Shown here: piece by piece, positions 47,420 through 60,759 of the stretch
Layout of the letters: each line of letters opens with the position of its first letter
How positions within the stretch are numbered: the first letter of the stretch is position 1
Made by a program: the position numbers and the translations under genes
The notes under the pieces: generated by a model
The model's database searches: none
The model's input: only the letters and a program-made list of their open reading frames with translations
What the model was told of the DNA's origin: nothing
Assembly: GCA_013407085.1 (NCBI GenBank)
Contig: JACCGJ010003097.1
Location: 36,058 to 100,057 of the forward strand
Source of the DNA: Atriophallophorus winterbourni
Taxonomy: Eukaryota > Platyhelminthes > Trematoda > Plagiorchiida > Microphallidae
Direction of reading: 5' to 3'
DNA length: 64,000 nt

Positions 47420-47630
47420 CGATGCATGCTTCAATGAAGCGGGGTTGATAGGTTTGACTTTTACCTTCATTCCTCAAATGTTTGTTTTTGGAATCTACGG
47501 ACGGGTTTGATGGCACAATGATATATTTTATCGAAAAAATAAGAACATCCGTTTTGAGGCGTGAAGACCAAGCTTGCGATGCGTGTTCTATATGTACACG
47601 ACATCGCCGAAACATGCTGTTGTTTAGGTT
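47420..47630 (-). mobile_element. CR1-like RT thumb fragment
   Basis: The minus strand reads HIEHASQAWSSRLKTDVLIF, aligning by eye with EVQAWSTWLKKDVATLQRI of the 63.7 kb copy. The following KIYHCAIK segment is in another frame. It is short and isolated. Confidence 0.55.
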
Positions 47631-50399
47631 ACCGCATTTATAGGAGCCAAGATTACTTTGCGACTTGGTTCAGCTTAAATGTATGCCCAATTTGATAGGG
47701 CTTACTAATTTTAAATTTAAACAATAGGTTTAGTCCTCATGACAAATTTGAAAAGTCGGGAGTTATCAAAAGTGTGTATACTGAATGGATTAGACGGAGC
47801 GATTCGGTTCTTTACGGAGTTATCGCTTAGGATTTTTTGTCGCAAAAGGGTTTTACAAGTAGCGTCAAATTTTCCATCATGATTATCATTCTGCTGTGTC
47901 ACTCCTAAACTGAAAATATTTATTTCGTCTAAATATATTGGATAATTTGCGGCAAGTTTGGTTGGTATGATTGCTCAGGTGCAATAATTTAAAATTTTAT
48001 CACTTTCTGCATCAAAATCAATATTTATGCAGGAAAAATGAAAAATGTAATATGAAAGAACAAGGTTATAAAAACACGAAATTATACAGCCCGATGACTG
48101 ACATATAATCCTATCTGATCATAAAAGAACCAAGGTTCCAATACCTCGGAGTTGATTCGGTTTGCATCTGTAGAAATGCCAGCTATTGTACTAACAATAA
48201 AAAATAAAGTTTCTTCCATGTTTTTCTCAATACAGCGAATTGTTGGCGGTTCTATTGATATGAAAAATTTACGGATTCTATTGATTTAAGTCTTTGCTAC
48301 GAGACAAAATTGAACGAAAGTATTTTGAACGAAAGTTCAATTGCTGGCAATGAATTTAAATAGGAAAGAGGTCTGGATAAAGAATTATTGTCGGCTTTTA
48401 TTCACAAATGTGAATAGCATAAATACGTGGTGTGGTGTAAGATTGATAGATTAGTGTATTAACGTCCGGAATAATTGTATTTGTTGAATTCTGATCACAA
48501 TTTGAAAAAATTAAGGTAACAATAACTACTGAGTCAGTAATGAAGTGTTTGAAATGAACGCGTGAAAATGAATATTTTATTCAAGCGTGAGTTTGAACTC
48601 ATTGCATTGTGATCATCATGATTAAACAGAATGGATGCGACAATTATATCGAAACGTTTATCACAGTGCTGAGTAAAGTTGATACATTGTGAGTTGGATG
48701 ATAAGCTTAACGCTTGTTCGGATCCAAATTGATGTGCATGGTCATAAAAGACCTCGAAGTTGTCCAAATGCACATTGCCATCTTGTTGAAAGTTTTCTGT
48801 GAAGCACAAACGGGCAGCGAGAATGTACTCGTATTTATTTGAAACAAAGTCTGTTCAGTTCCTGAAATTTTGCCGGCATGAGTTCTATACATTTCACCTG
48901 CCATCTCTGTATGCCCAACCCAAAGTAGTTGAACTTTTTATTTCTTCCGGCATTGTCTCGCGCATAGTCTATGTACCCATCATAATTTTCTCGCTATTTT
49001 GGATTAGGATATTCTGCTAATCAAATGAGGTATTGCGTTTAACGTAAGATTGCGCTGTCTCCGCGAATTAGATTCCAGATATGATCGTCGATCGACACTT
49101 CGCTGTTAAATATGTTTGGTACGCACAATCATACGTACTCGCACGTTGATAGGATTAATCTCATGAGCTCAAAACAAAAATCCGTATTTTCACGCAGTTC
49201 CACCAAGGTATCTGGACCCTGAACGTACCGTACCTATATGATTAGCGCCAACTGCACGAAACCGTTTGTTGTATGCGAGTACTACAAACGCATGCAACTT
49301 CTAATTTTTGTCAAATATAGTTTGATTTTAGGTCATGTAGCATTCAAAGATAAAGATTGTTGCATGGCATAGTGTTCACTCTCTCATGTCCTCCCATGTA
49401 TATGCGAAGTGCAATAGCGATGATTGCTAATCACGAGATTTCGGATGTTATGCAAAACCCAAACCCTCCGACAAAACACAAGAGCATGAAGCGCTAATAT
49501 GACTGACGGCGACAATCGCGATACCGTAATTCGGATTCGAAAAAAAATGGCATTAGAATAGTCTGAGCGACAACAACATCAGAAAAATGAATAGATGAAC
49601 AGCGTCAGCCGCTGGTGAACAATATGCGCTTCGTCAAGGTGTTCAAACGACCTGTGTCTGGTGAGATATTGAAATGTACCTGTTTGCATGAAATCGATTG
49701 ACAAAACAGATAAAAATGTCAACCAGGATGATATATTTCAGGACAGTGTCACGGTTAGTTGATTAGCCTACATATGATGGCCATGTGCTTTGTGATTCAT
49801 GTGCGTAACACACGCGTTTGACTACTCGGCTTGTTTTGTGATGTGGGATTCGTTGGTGAACGCGTTGGACAGGTTGACATGAATGATGAATCAGAAACAA
49901 TCGATGTATGCGTTAAACGCGTAACGTACTCGACGTTAGCACGTTAGCAACTTGGCTTCGAATAGCCTGACATAAACATTCCCGGTTCGACCCTCACCTC
50001 ACTACACTATTACAAGAGATATATTGCAATGGTGTATTTTGAGTTAGCAGATTCAGGAGTAAATTCAATCCCCGACGGTGTTCACAGTCATTAAATGGGA
50101 TTAGAGAGTTGAAATAAATTATAATGAATAAATTAATAAATTTAATTATTTATATTGTCACAGTGCTCATTTTGGAAAATGCATAACCGTTCAGATACGG
50201 CAAAACATAAATTTGTCACGCAACTTTGGAGCATATTTAAAGTAAAGAGCACATTGTCTCAGAGCACTATGTTCGAAGAAATAGACACTGCTGTTGAAAC
50301 TTATTACCAGTTGGATGTTGATGTTGATTCTATACATGCTTGCTGCATCGTTATTTATGAAGATTACAATGCAGTCGATCAAGATCACATTATTTGATA
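47631..50399. other. Intergenic, nothing recognised
   Basis: Only short frames are present. A 91-codon minus frame at 48534-48809 has no recognised domain. Confidence 0.4.
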
Positions 50400-51133
50400 G
50401 TTTTAAGATAATCCAATATCGGGAATGTTATTGGAATGGATTAGGAATTATCTTAATGATGAACACGTCTACTTTTGAGTCCAGAACCAAGACAAGTAAA
50501 TTTTACCGGAATGCTGTAATCCGTGAGCGAATGTATAAAGTCATACTACAGCATCTTTTACAGCGACATACACGAAGTGACATTACGTTGCTTTCATACC
50601 AACACTATTCCACTCAACCCTTTATAAAGTTTCGAGGAGCTTGTTCGAACAAGCAAACATTCAAACGCTTTCTGCATTCGATTGACTCAAAAATCTATGC
50701 CAGAATATATCATCAAACCGGAAGCTTTTGTGGTTTCCTCTTTGATACTTGATTATTATATGACATGCTTTGTTACTGTGGCTTTTAGCTCTCGGATATT
50801 TTGAATAATTCTGCTCTATATACCTCGTCATTTCATGATTATTTTCAAGGAGATTGCTTTTCCTCACATACAACTTCTTCATTATGCCTTCTGAATAGAT
50901 GGCGAAAGGGTGAGTTTGTTCTTATGACTGAAAAATATGTAGTTCTTCTGGATAAGGAACGGTTTCTTATCAAGAGTGATATCATGTCCATTTTTATTAT
51001 GATATCCCCGAATGTTTACTTTCTAAATGGTGTGAAAGAGAAGATAGTATACATGTTCCTGCGCAAGATTTCTACTTTATTTTGCACCTTCATACCTTAT
51101 TTGTTGCTAGAAATTTGTCTTTTGATTAATTGA
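50400..51133 (+). pseudogene. Class I myosin tail-like sequence, broken
   Basis: Three blocks in one frame resemble the neck/TH1 tail of MYO1A/B-type myosins: KFYRNAVIRERMYKVILQHL with LQRH (50503-50575); QPFIKFRGACSNKQTFKRFL (50612-50671); and SDILNNSALYTSSFHDYFQG followed by GEFVLMTEKYVVLLDKERFL and IKS (50792-50985). In-frame stops at 50750 (TGA) and 50786 (TAG) separate the second and third blocks. An acceptor-like GGCTTTTAG ends at 50788, but no matching donor in phase was found. No motor domain or IQ repeats are seen upstream. It is probably a decayed or processed copy; an unusual real exon cluster is the alternative. The homology was judged by eye. Confidence 0.4.
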
Positions 51134-52189
51134 TACACGAAAGAGTACTATATGAGATCTCAATGATTTATCTTCTATAGAATCTTACAGATGAACGAAA
51201 CACAGTAAGCAAGGTTTAGTACGTGTCTTTCCGCATTGGAGGCGTTATTGAGAAGGAAGCTGAACGTCGATTCTGTCTTGAGTTTCAACAGTATGCAGCT
51301 GATGAATATTGTAACACGTTTGGGTAAAAAGTTTACAACGAATGTCGATCACGTAGCCTGTTTTACCCAATAAAATCACGTCAGATGTTTCAAAAAATAC
51401 TGACGAAAACTGCATGCTGCAAACTGACCTTGACCGATTGACTTGGATACACTCTGTGAGGAAAATCGACCACCGATCCTGATCATTCTCGCAATACGTG
51501 ACATACTTTTGGCGTACTATAGGCTGTTTACCGGTAGGGTCAAATAAGTGGTGGTGGGTTGACTACTACTACTTAATCATGTTCGCTGTCCTGACTATCA
51601 CCCATGGTCTGACGAAGCTTCTGTGTCAGAAGTGAAACGTTACCCAAAAACTACTCTAAGCGATTGCACTCAAATTTCTTTGCATTAGAAATACACGATC
51701 GGTCCCAAACATATTCCAATCAATTACTGACAAAAAATGTTAATAGTGTCATGGTCGAAGTATGCGCACCAACCATGAACGGTTACTTCGCCAAATTTGA
51801 GCACCATATTTATTTTCTTAATGCAACACCTCCATCAGTAACTGTCATCTAATTATCAGTATATTCATAGCGTTCGTGTTCGGTAAGACTATCAGAAGCA
51901 TTGATGTCGTGGATATTGATTGGAAACATGTTACGGTACTTTAGATGTTTTGTGCCCCAGTTTAACGTAATATTAAACGTAATTTTATGCCATCAGTAAC
52001 AGTTACTAAAACTCAATGCCTACCGTTGTTTCCACCATGCTCAAATTAATCTTTCAATTACAAAATGAAACAACTTACAACCAGTCAGTACAGTTGAAAT
52101 AAAAATTGAAGAACTTCGTCTTGTACGGTTAATGACAACATATCAAATAGATTTCAGGCCATCTCACAGAATAGCATGTCGCAGTTTAT

Positions 52190-52785
52190 TTGATAATCTA
52201 ATTGCATACGATTCCAAGACATTTCACTATTGGATCGCATATATCACAGAGCCTCAAAGTTGGTCATTGGGCTCAAAAACCTACCATTCGCTGGCCGACT
52301 AAGTAAACTGAAGCTCACGACACTTGCACAAAGGAGACTGTGAGCCGACCTCCTCCTCACATTCAAAATCCTTAACAGTGTTTCCAACCCTTTGGATATA
52401 CTATTTCACCGACGAACATCCAACAACGACCGCGGTCACAATTGCAAGTTGGAAATACCCCACTCCAATCAGAACTGCCGCAGGTATTTTTATTCTGTGC
52501 GTATTTGTTTCGCTTGGAATTCCCTGCCAGCCAATTTGGTAAGCTCAAACTCTTTTTCTATATTTAAATTAAAACTGGACGATTTCCTGAGAGTCAATCC
52601 AAATTATGCCCCGAACTATTTATAACCTATCGTTAACAGAATTATTTTGATTTTAAAATTTTTCTACACACATATACACATATACACTTGTACCTATAGT
52701 TCAACAGCATGGTTGTTGTAAAGTAATTGCTTTTTCAACCATAAATCTCGAATCTTGAATCTCGAATCTTGAATCTTGAAGAGTG
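52190..52785 (+). mobile_element. CR1-like LINE 3' end
   Basis: The frame reads YHRASKLVIGLKNLPFAGRL, KLTTLAQRRL, then IPHSNQNCRRYFYSVRICF and AWNSLPANLVSSNSF-IFKLKLDDFL. This is an almost continuous CR1 ORF2 C-terminus with one stop. The 3' UTR carries the family motif (GTTGTTGTAAAGTAATTGC, CAACCATAAATC) and ends in repeats of CTTGAATCTCGAAT (52748-52782). Confidence 0.8.
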
Positions 52786-53929
52786 TCATATGTGTGTGTG
52801 ATTGTGATGCATACTTCAAGGGAAAATTGACACTGATCTCGGTTAATTGCTGCAGCGGTAATTGAATGTCTCGGGAACTGTGCCGCAGCATTATGTCGAA
52901 GACTCATTTCAAATTTACGTGTTTTGAATGGACAGATGTTACTGAAAATGAATTAGAAAGGAAAAGGAAATTTTTCGGTTTTACTTCCCGTCTGTGATTC
53001 CGTGAACTATTCGATGCTAACGAAGATCTAAATAAGAAACTATTGAAATTAAAATTAAAATTTTATGAAATCAATGAGAGATCTAGATCATTCGATGACA
53101 AAACCGCGAATTAAAAATTCTAAGTAATGTTGCCAGTGAGTTTCTAATTGATTTTTTCTGATAATTTATACATGCTGTGTACGCTGTTGTATCCTTGATA
53201 AATGAGCCTTATTTATTTCGTATTACTACGTGTTACATTTTGCTCTCCAAACAGTTTGTAGCAGACTAGTGTGTATACACATCGTTATTGTGCACAAATT
53301 TCCATTCCCCCAACTTTTGCTTTATTCTTTTCAAACCCGTGGCATTTAACATTGATTATCGACTTTGCAACGTTTCCCGGCAATCATAATCAATCTTATG
53401 TAAAACAGTATCCCCGACCGACTAACTTGAACTGAGAACATACTACGTATCGCCAGCTTTAATTGTACGATCATACATCGTAACTCCTCAATACATAGTC
53501 TCACGTAAACAGCTCTCTTTCAATGGTTGGAGAAATAACATATTAGGGAGAGGAATTGAAATGGCAACCTTCTGCTGATCTACCGTCTGTCCACCAAAGG
53601 TTTGATGTTCCACGTTGCTCCCCTCGTTTGTTCCATATTGAATACGAATTTACACTGACAAAACAGGATGATTACGTACTGTGTAGATTAACACAACATA
53701 ATACAGTACAATTCGGAAGTAACAATCACTCACGCAACCTTCATAGCGATCAACATTACTTGCATGTGCGTCCATCAATAGGTTGACTTCCCGAATCAAA
53801 CTTCAAATAAATTTTGTTATAAATAAAGAGATCCCACTGCACCTGATAATTTTCTTGCCGTGAAGATCAACCTATAAGATACCGGAAGAATGGTGAAGAA
53901 CATTGTTAGATCTGGTAACGGACTGGGAA

Positions 53930-55000
53930 ATTTCAGTAAACTCTGATGAGCATTTTTACAAAAATTGAAGGATGTGAAAATCTAAGATTATGAACTAATG
54001 GTTTCATTTGACGTTACGTCTCAATCACTTCGATCGACAGAACACACGCATAACAGACCTTATCATATTTGCTCAATGAACTAGGAACTGACCACAATGA
54101 AAATGAATTGAAACAGGAGAGTCAAATAGAACTAATCGAGTTGTGCCTTCAAACATAATTCAATTTCAATGTAAGGTTGTACGAACATATTTGAGGAAAT
54201 TCTACACTACTTTTGAAGTATTTATGCAACGTTTAGAGCGAACCGCTCTAATAATAATCCGGTCGGAAATAAATATCCGCTATGTTGACGACATATTTAT
54301 GATTATGAACTGAACAGAACTGGATTAATCACATTAACTGCACAATTGTGTATTCACTGGAATTTAGTTTGCCAAAGGTAGTTAAGTTGGTGGTTGTTAG
54401 TATTTCTGGATGTTCAAGTGTATTGACCAAGCGAAGAAAAATTAGAGACCTGTGTATGTCAGAAATATTCACACACCATTGTAATACTAAACTTTTACAG
54501 CAAGCACCTGAACGCCGACAAACTCAGCTGCAACAAAGCCCTATTCAATTGATCAGCAACACATTGCCTCACAGATGAAGTGAAAAACAAAAAGAAGAAT
54601 AACTGTTCAACGTTTTCCAGAAGAATAAATATCCAAGGAGATTCATAATACACAACATGTTCCACCTATCCCAACAAATAAATGGAGACGACCACAGAAT
54701 CAGGCGCTGTATACACTGTGCTCAGATCATCAGAAATTGCGGCTCAGGTTCTCCGACTGCTTGTTACAGATTTCGTGCATAAATCCTGGTTAATATCATT
54801 CAACCATTTCAGCAACACCGAAGACAAATTTGCTAAGGAATGAGAGTAAAAAAATCTCCTACCTCAAGAGGAAACGTGATCGGACTCCGTAGGAATATTC
54901 TGAGGAAATCTTGCGTTTAGTAAGGGTGTAATAAATTCTAAAAGGGAAATCAAACAGTAATCTTGGCCAATAGCCACCGTCTATTTTCCTCCATAAAATC
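53930..55000 (+). mobile_element. Penelope-like element RT remnant
   Basis: Blocks in order: FLQKLKDVKI with MVSFDVTS (about 53955-54020), RYVDDIFMI (about 54280; catalytic YVDD), and NTKLLQQAPERRQTQLQQSP with KNKYPRRFI (about 54480-54650). These are conserved landmarks of Penelope-like reverse transcriptases. Many stops separate them, so the element is dead. The GIY-YIG nuclease domain expected downstream is not legible. Confidence 0.7.
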
Positions 55001-57599
55001 AATTGAAATTCGAGTAACCTTGATCTATTTTGAACGTGGACTTTGAAGTTCACGCTGCATGATGGCTACTCAAATCTCTGTCATAATCAAATTATGACAA
55101 CTCGAGATTATAGAAAAGATGGATGCATCGTGCAAACAATTGTATATAAAAATGCTTAGACTTTTGATAGGATATTATTCGCGGAGAAGCGTTTGGTTCT
55201 TGTTGGCAATATTGCTGTCATAACTACGCATCGAATTCCCATGCGTCATCGTCGTGTCTCACATGCACAAACTCGTATTACATAAAGTTTCAAAACGGAA
55301 GATGACTAACGATGTGTATTAGTGTAAAAATCTCCCAGCTTTGACTCACTTGACTTCGGTCATTCGAAAGGTAGGATCAACCTTAAAATCTAAATTTATT
55401 TATTTGTTATGCAAAGCTTCTTGCTTTTAGGGAGTTAATTCTGAAGATTGCATTTAATCTCTGGTGTGTGAGCGCAAAGCCTGTCTGAAGAAAAGGGCTA
55501 AATTTGTTATGTATTTGCTCAACATTTTCCATGAGATCAAGTTAGGAATTTTCACCAATTTCTTGTGAAAGCTGTTTCAAAGACCGTGAAACATGAAACA
55601 ATTAATTGGAATGGCTGTTATTTATCATCATGAATGTCTTCAACATTAGTCGCTTAAAGGAAAGTCAGTGAGAGGAAAACTACCTCTTAGAAGCACGGGT
55701 TAATAATCTATAAATGGTTTGAGTCAAAGCTGTTGGGCTTCGAAATTACATGGACAAAAGCGCATCGAATATCACACAGATTGATGCGTAGATAATGTGA
55801 ATTATTCGAAATTAAAATGCGTTCTTGAAATAGTTATAATCATTATTATTTCCAATTCAAAATTCAATTTTTCAGCTTCCTTCGCACTAAAAGGTATTCT
55901 GTTCGCCTTCATCGTCTATTGAAATTACAAATCTAGGTCAAATCCGTCATGGATTAAAACAAGCTTCTTTGTGGGGACTAATCTGTCCCACAATCGGTGC
56001 AATAAAGCACCGGTAAATTTTTGGAATATTTTTCAAAATTCTAATAACAGCACGATGGTTAGTTTTTGTTTGAAACCATATTTTTATTAATAAGTTGTAT
56101 ATAACGTTCGCAAAGCAGGACGAAAGCACACGACCGGTTTCGCGTGTCGCCGCGTTTTAGGTGTGCGTATCTGTGAGCTGACATTCGAACGCCGATCTGA
56201 CTTTGTGCTAAACCCAATTATTTGCGAAGTCGAGAATAAGTCCTTTTTTGTAAATTGAAATTAAGCTTCAGTGTGGAGACTAATCTAAGTTCCACAATCG
56301 AAACAATGCAGCACCGGTAACTGTTTGGAATATGCTTCAACATTTCAATAACAGATTTCTAAATCACTGATGTATTCCATAGTCGACCCATGAAAGTTTA
56401 TCTTTTTGAAGTGTATATACGTTTAATACATATATTGAATTTTTCTGTTACTAATGACCGTAAAGTGGATTAACTGTTGTCTGAATCTACATCTCATTCA
56501 ACCGGATGCCATAGCATTTTTAGAGCATCGGGTCGCTGAGTCTGTATTATTAATTTTCGCTGTTTTTCCAACCATGTGGCGTAGAAATATGATTAATGAT
56601 CATCATTTCCTGAATAGTAAACTAAAATTACTGAACACGTTTGCTACATTTACCAAAAAGAGAATTTCAAATATATAAATAGTAAGATTGTTGAGTAAAT
56701 AAAAATATATAATCAGAGAACGAGGTGATTCCGATCACTTGGTGACAAGTTAAACTTACGATTTCATATATCTTCATGAAGAAATATCCAAGAATCCCAG
56801 ATCAGCTCAACTGAAAGGGAACACACAACAAAGCTGCACCTGTTCGATGTGTATAGTTTGTTACTTGCGAGATCGAACGCGAAACTTATCATGTCACGAT
56901 GAAATTCGATAACAATTCAAAATCGACCTAACAGTTTATGCAGCATTTTAAAAAGCATATTTAACACATTTTGACTCTCAGAAGAAATTAAAGTATATCG
57001 CCCCTTAGCAATATACCGGGGTCAAACACAGCCAAAGTCACGAATGTATCAGTAAGAATTGTCGATTTTTAACGGACTGGTGCAATTCAAACTATTTTAC
57101 AATTATCAAGGTATTATTATTAATCAATAAACTTTGTGAGAATTAATGAGAGATTTAACAGTCTAGGACACCTGATGCTGCTTTGAAGAGCTGTTTAACA
57201 ATCGAATAGCGTACGAAACAATGTAGTACAGATAATGGAGTTTAAACCACTTATCAAAATATTATTTCGTTCGTGGCCATGATTAATGAGAATGATACAC
57301 TCGCTGAATGAGAAACGTTTTGGACAGTTTGTTGGGAGGATTCACTGCTTAATAGTGCTTAAGAGTTAGTGGGGCTGACTAGAAGAGGGAAATTATTAAC
57401 TCATATAAAAAGACATCTCCAAATTCACTTATGTTTCTATATTATGATATTATTCTTTTGAAGTTGAGAAACTAATTTAAATCAACCGTTTATTTACAAA
57501 TTGAATTTGGATAATTGACACGAAGGTTTTACAGCGAGTTGGACATAAAATAAGCACCAAACTTCCATTCCAAGCAACCACATACGCTAAATTCCGATT
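55001..57599. other. Intergenic; short internal duplication
   Basis: AGCTTCTTTGTGGGGACTAA to CACCGGTAA (about 55960-56014) recurs imperfectly at about 56265-56325 (AGCTTCAGTGTGGAGACTAA to CACCGGTAA), a dispersed ~60-bp repeat. Nothing else was recognised. Confidence 0.45.
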
Positions 57600-58300
57600 T
57601 GTATTTTCAGGGATTCCCGGATTTATGGTTTAAGAAGCGAATACTTTGCAACACCATAGGATTTCGGTTTGGAGTGAAATGTAAAAATTAAAGTATCTAG
57701 TGGAGCGTATTAAATGTATGTATGACATTTGTTTGCATATATAGGTCGAATTCCGCGTTAAACATTGCAATGTACAGAGATTCCGCCACTGGTTGACGTA
57801 GCCAATTCCAGAAAAATAATGAACCTACTGCGAAAAGAAGGCGCTGACAAACAATAGGGAAACCTGAGATGTGGATGAATAAGGTATGTTCACGCGTTTG
57901 TTTGTCATCATGTTCTCAAAACAAGTGTCTCTATGGATTTACTTCGATAGACACAATTGTAGGCAAGAATATTGATGCGCCTCATCCACTTTGATTACAT
58001 TTGTATAAACCCAGATGTCGTACTCTTTCAGAGTACGGAACATTGCGAAGGCACGTTACTACCTTTGTCGGTCTGTGATGAATTTAATTAAAGATGGCAA
58101 TATCTTTCTTCAGTCAAGGAGCCCAGGCCTTCATCGCATATCCATTGTTGAACCAATATAGACGAACACTTTGCAGAACAACATTACTAGCGAGAATCTT
58201 ACAAATATGCATGGAAATATTCCCAACCAGATGAACTTTAGAGTGGACAGCAGGCAAATGTTGAGTGTCGCAACTTCATTCAAAATATTCATTATTGTAA
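57600..58300 (-). mobile_element. CR1-like LINE 3' end, same family as 42.7-46.6 kb
   Basis: The minus strand reads FIWLGIFPCIFVRFSLVM, then SSILVQQWIC and NVPSQCSVL in shifting frames. These parallel the RT palm-thumb of the 43.3-43.6 kb copy. The 3' UTR (GCTGACAA, ACACCATAGGATTTCGG, CCATAAATC) parallels 42790-43080 and ends near 57620. Confidence 0.65.
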
Positions 58301-58919
58301 TAAACAGCGTTAACTCACGCAAAACCCACCTACGCGATAAAACCGGTTTGTGGCTCTTCGCCTTCATCAGGTTGCGACAGCACGCTTAGCTGCAGTGCAT
58401 TTTGAAACAAATACAACTTCGTTTACCAATTTATTACCTTTTCAAGGCTTGGTGAAACCAATCTTACAACTACACTTAATGACGGTAGACAGCCAGAAAG
58501 CGACTGTGGAGTGTGTGTTCTCTAGGGGCACAGCACGAAATTGGTCTAGTTTCAAAGCATCGTGATCGCTCGACCTGTAATGGATTTGTGATTGTGTTTA
58601 AATATCGCGGTTATTTGTATGAAACCCATTGAACAGTGACAGTCAAATGAATTCTGCTACATCTAGTTACTTTTCCTTTGTTCTTATCATAATACAAAAG
58701 GAGAGTAATGCTTGAATAAGAAATATTGTGAACATTTTTGTCCATTGAAGTAATTATCGGGTAAGATTGCTGCAGCAGACTCTGTACAATGAATAACATA
58801 TGAGCAGGTGTATTCGAGAAAGTGTTTGGATTGAACGGGAAAAAATCAATTGCTTGCTCTTTTCACACATAACAAAGACTATCATGGGCTAATTACACTA
58901 TCCGATCTTGTAAATAACA

Positions 58920-58965
58920 TTCAAGATTTATGGTTAAAGAAGCATTTAACAAGTATGATGCAAAG
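58920..58965 (-). mobile_element. Very short CR1-like 3' terminal fragment
   Basis: Only the terminal motif is present: ATTCAAGATTTATGGTTAAA then AAGCATTTAACAAG, in the minus orientation. It is probably an extreme 5' truncation. Confidence 0.35.
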
Positions 58966-59914
58966 TTATCTCTGTTGACTATGCGTATAATTGCAGGAAC
59001 ATGTTCAATTATACTGATTAATTCAGCTTTTTCTGCAATCCCCTCAGTGTTTAGCGATGCAATGGCCTAGATTACTGATTAACTAGTGCCCTGCTAACCG
59101 TTGGCGCATCAGAAGAGATATCAAATGTCACAAAATCAATCATTGTTAGATAATAATGTTCTTCAAAAAGGTACATCTCGGGTTTTCGGTAAATGTGAAT
59201 CAGTTCTCAAAGAAATGGACTCGCTATCTCTTTATTTTGCGGTATCTGACAGACGATATATGGCACATTTCCAATTAATCAAACAAAGCACTCATAACTG
59301 CTACGTTCCTTTTACGAGTTGGAAATATTTAAACTGCCGTATTCCGCACATTTTAATGTTACGATCTATTGATTTCGTTTATCGGTGGAAACAAAAATTA
59401 TTTTGGTTTAGCTGAGGTTTTCCACACTCTCTTTTGAGACAGTAAACGAAAAATGAGACAGGCACCGGAGCCTCAATTATGTTGATGTGTAAAACATAAC
59501 TGGTTTCGCAGATCTACCGTAACACCGGAAACAGTTGACGTTTGTACAAATGATAAATTGATCTGTTATATTTACCCGTAGCTGATCGATCCGTTCAACT
59601 TGTCTTAAGTGAAATGGCACAGGCTTCCGAATTTCACCAAACTATCGTTTAGTGTGATATTATGCAAAGAAATAAGAACCTTTGCGTCTGCAAGCAATAT
59701 AACATTAATTTGAATGCAGGTTTATTAGAAATGCTAGAAAGATTGCTTTATAACATCTGACGTTTGCGTGATGCCCTTGATTTACCTCTTATTTTAGTGA
59801 TTCAAATCGTTATATATTGTTAACTTTAATGTGATTGAATTTCGTTTGAAAGTCTAATTAGAGCTTGTGGTAACTTTAGCAACCAGCAAAGTTTCCCTTG
59901 TAATGAGTGAAAAA

Positions 59915-60240
59915 TTAGCCATCATGAATATGTGCTGGTCGTACCCCATTCCCGTCTGAACTGTAGAAGGTATTTTTACTCTGTCCATGTCTGTTTTACT
60001 TGGAACAGTTTACCTTCAACCGTTGCTCACGCCACTAACTTGCATGACTTTAAGACGAAATTAGACGAATTTTTATTGCATTATTCGTTTCCAGAACACT
60101 TATATACTGTTTAATCTATGTTCTTATATTGTTTATACACTTAAATTTCAATTTTTACCATCCTATGGTTGCTGTTAAGCTTGTTGCTTTTTAGACCATT
60201 AAAAACCTTGAATTACCTTGAATTACCTTGAATCAGGCTA
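59915..60240 (+). mobile_element. CR1-like LINE 3' end
   Basis: The frame reads VPHSRLNCRRYFYSVHVCF, then WNSLPSTVAHATNLHDFK and TKLDEFL, and stops. The 3' UTR motif (CCTATGGTTGCTGTTAAGC, GCTTTTTAGACCATTAAAAA) is followed by three copies of ACCTTGAATT (60205-60236). Confidence 0.78.
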
Positions 60241-60259
60241 ATAGCATTTCAAACTTTTC

Positions 60260-60420
60260 AAACAACTTTTCGAGTACTTGATGCAGTTGCTGTCGTTGTT
60301 GACCTTCTTCGGCCGATGTCGACCATGGATCTACATGACAAGCGTATGATGGTTTCATGCGCCACAGCGCTTCGAATGACTAAACAGTCCGAGTTGGGAG
60401 GAACAATCTCTACTGTAACA
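60260..60420 (-). mobile_element. 3' end fragment of the 26-28 kb LINE family
   Basis: GATATCGACCATG / GATGTCGACCATGG, ATGGTTTCATGC and the ACTAAAC-then-TCGGA blocks are shared with 26335-26425 in the same order and orientation. Only the terminal ~150 bp is recognisable. Confidence 0.5.
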
Positions 60421-60759
60421 CTAACAACCAAAAGCAGTACTCAATCGAATAATGTCGGTTGCATGCTGACGGCGTAAGCTACGATGATGTCATGGTTGAC
60501 TCATTCATGGCTTGAATATGAAGCTTTACACAGTGAATCAAAAGTTAACGGCCAAGAACACATTCTTCTCAAACCTGTGCAATATCATTCATCAAGAAAA
60601 TCAAAAAAGGTAAAAAGTTAAACTGTCAAGTGAACTCAGTGGATGAGGATGTGTTGATGTTGAGTTACCGTTATCATGTTTAGCAAACTTTCGGTTATTG
60701 CAGTACACCACTCAGTTCAGTAGGGACACAAGATCACTGAGTGTCTTTTCATGTTCTCC

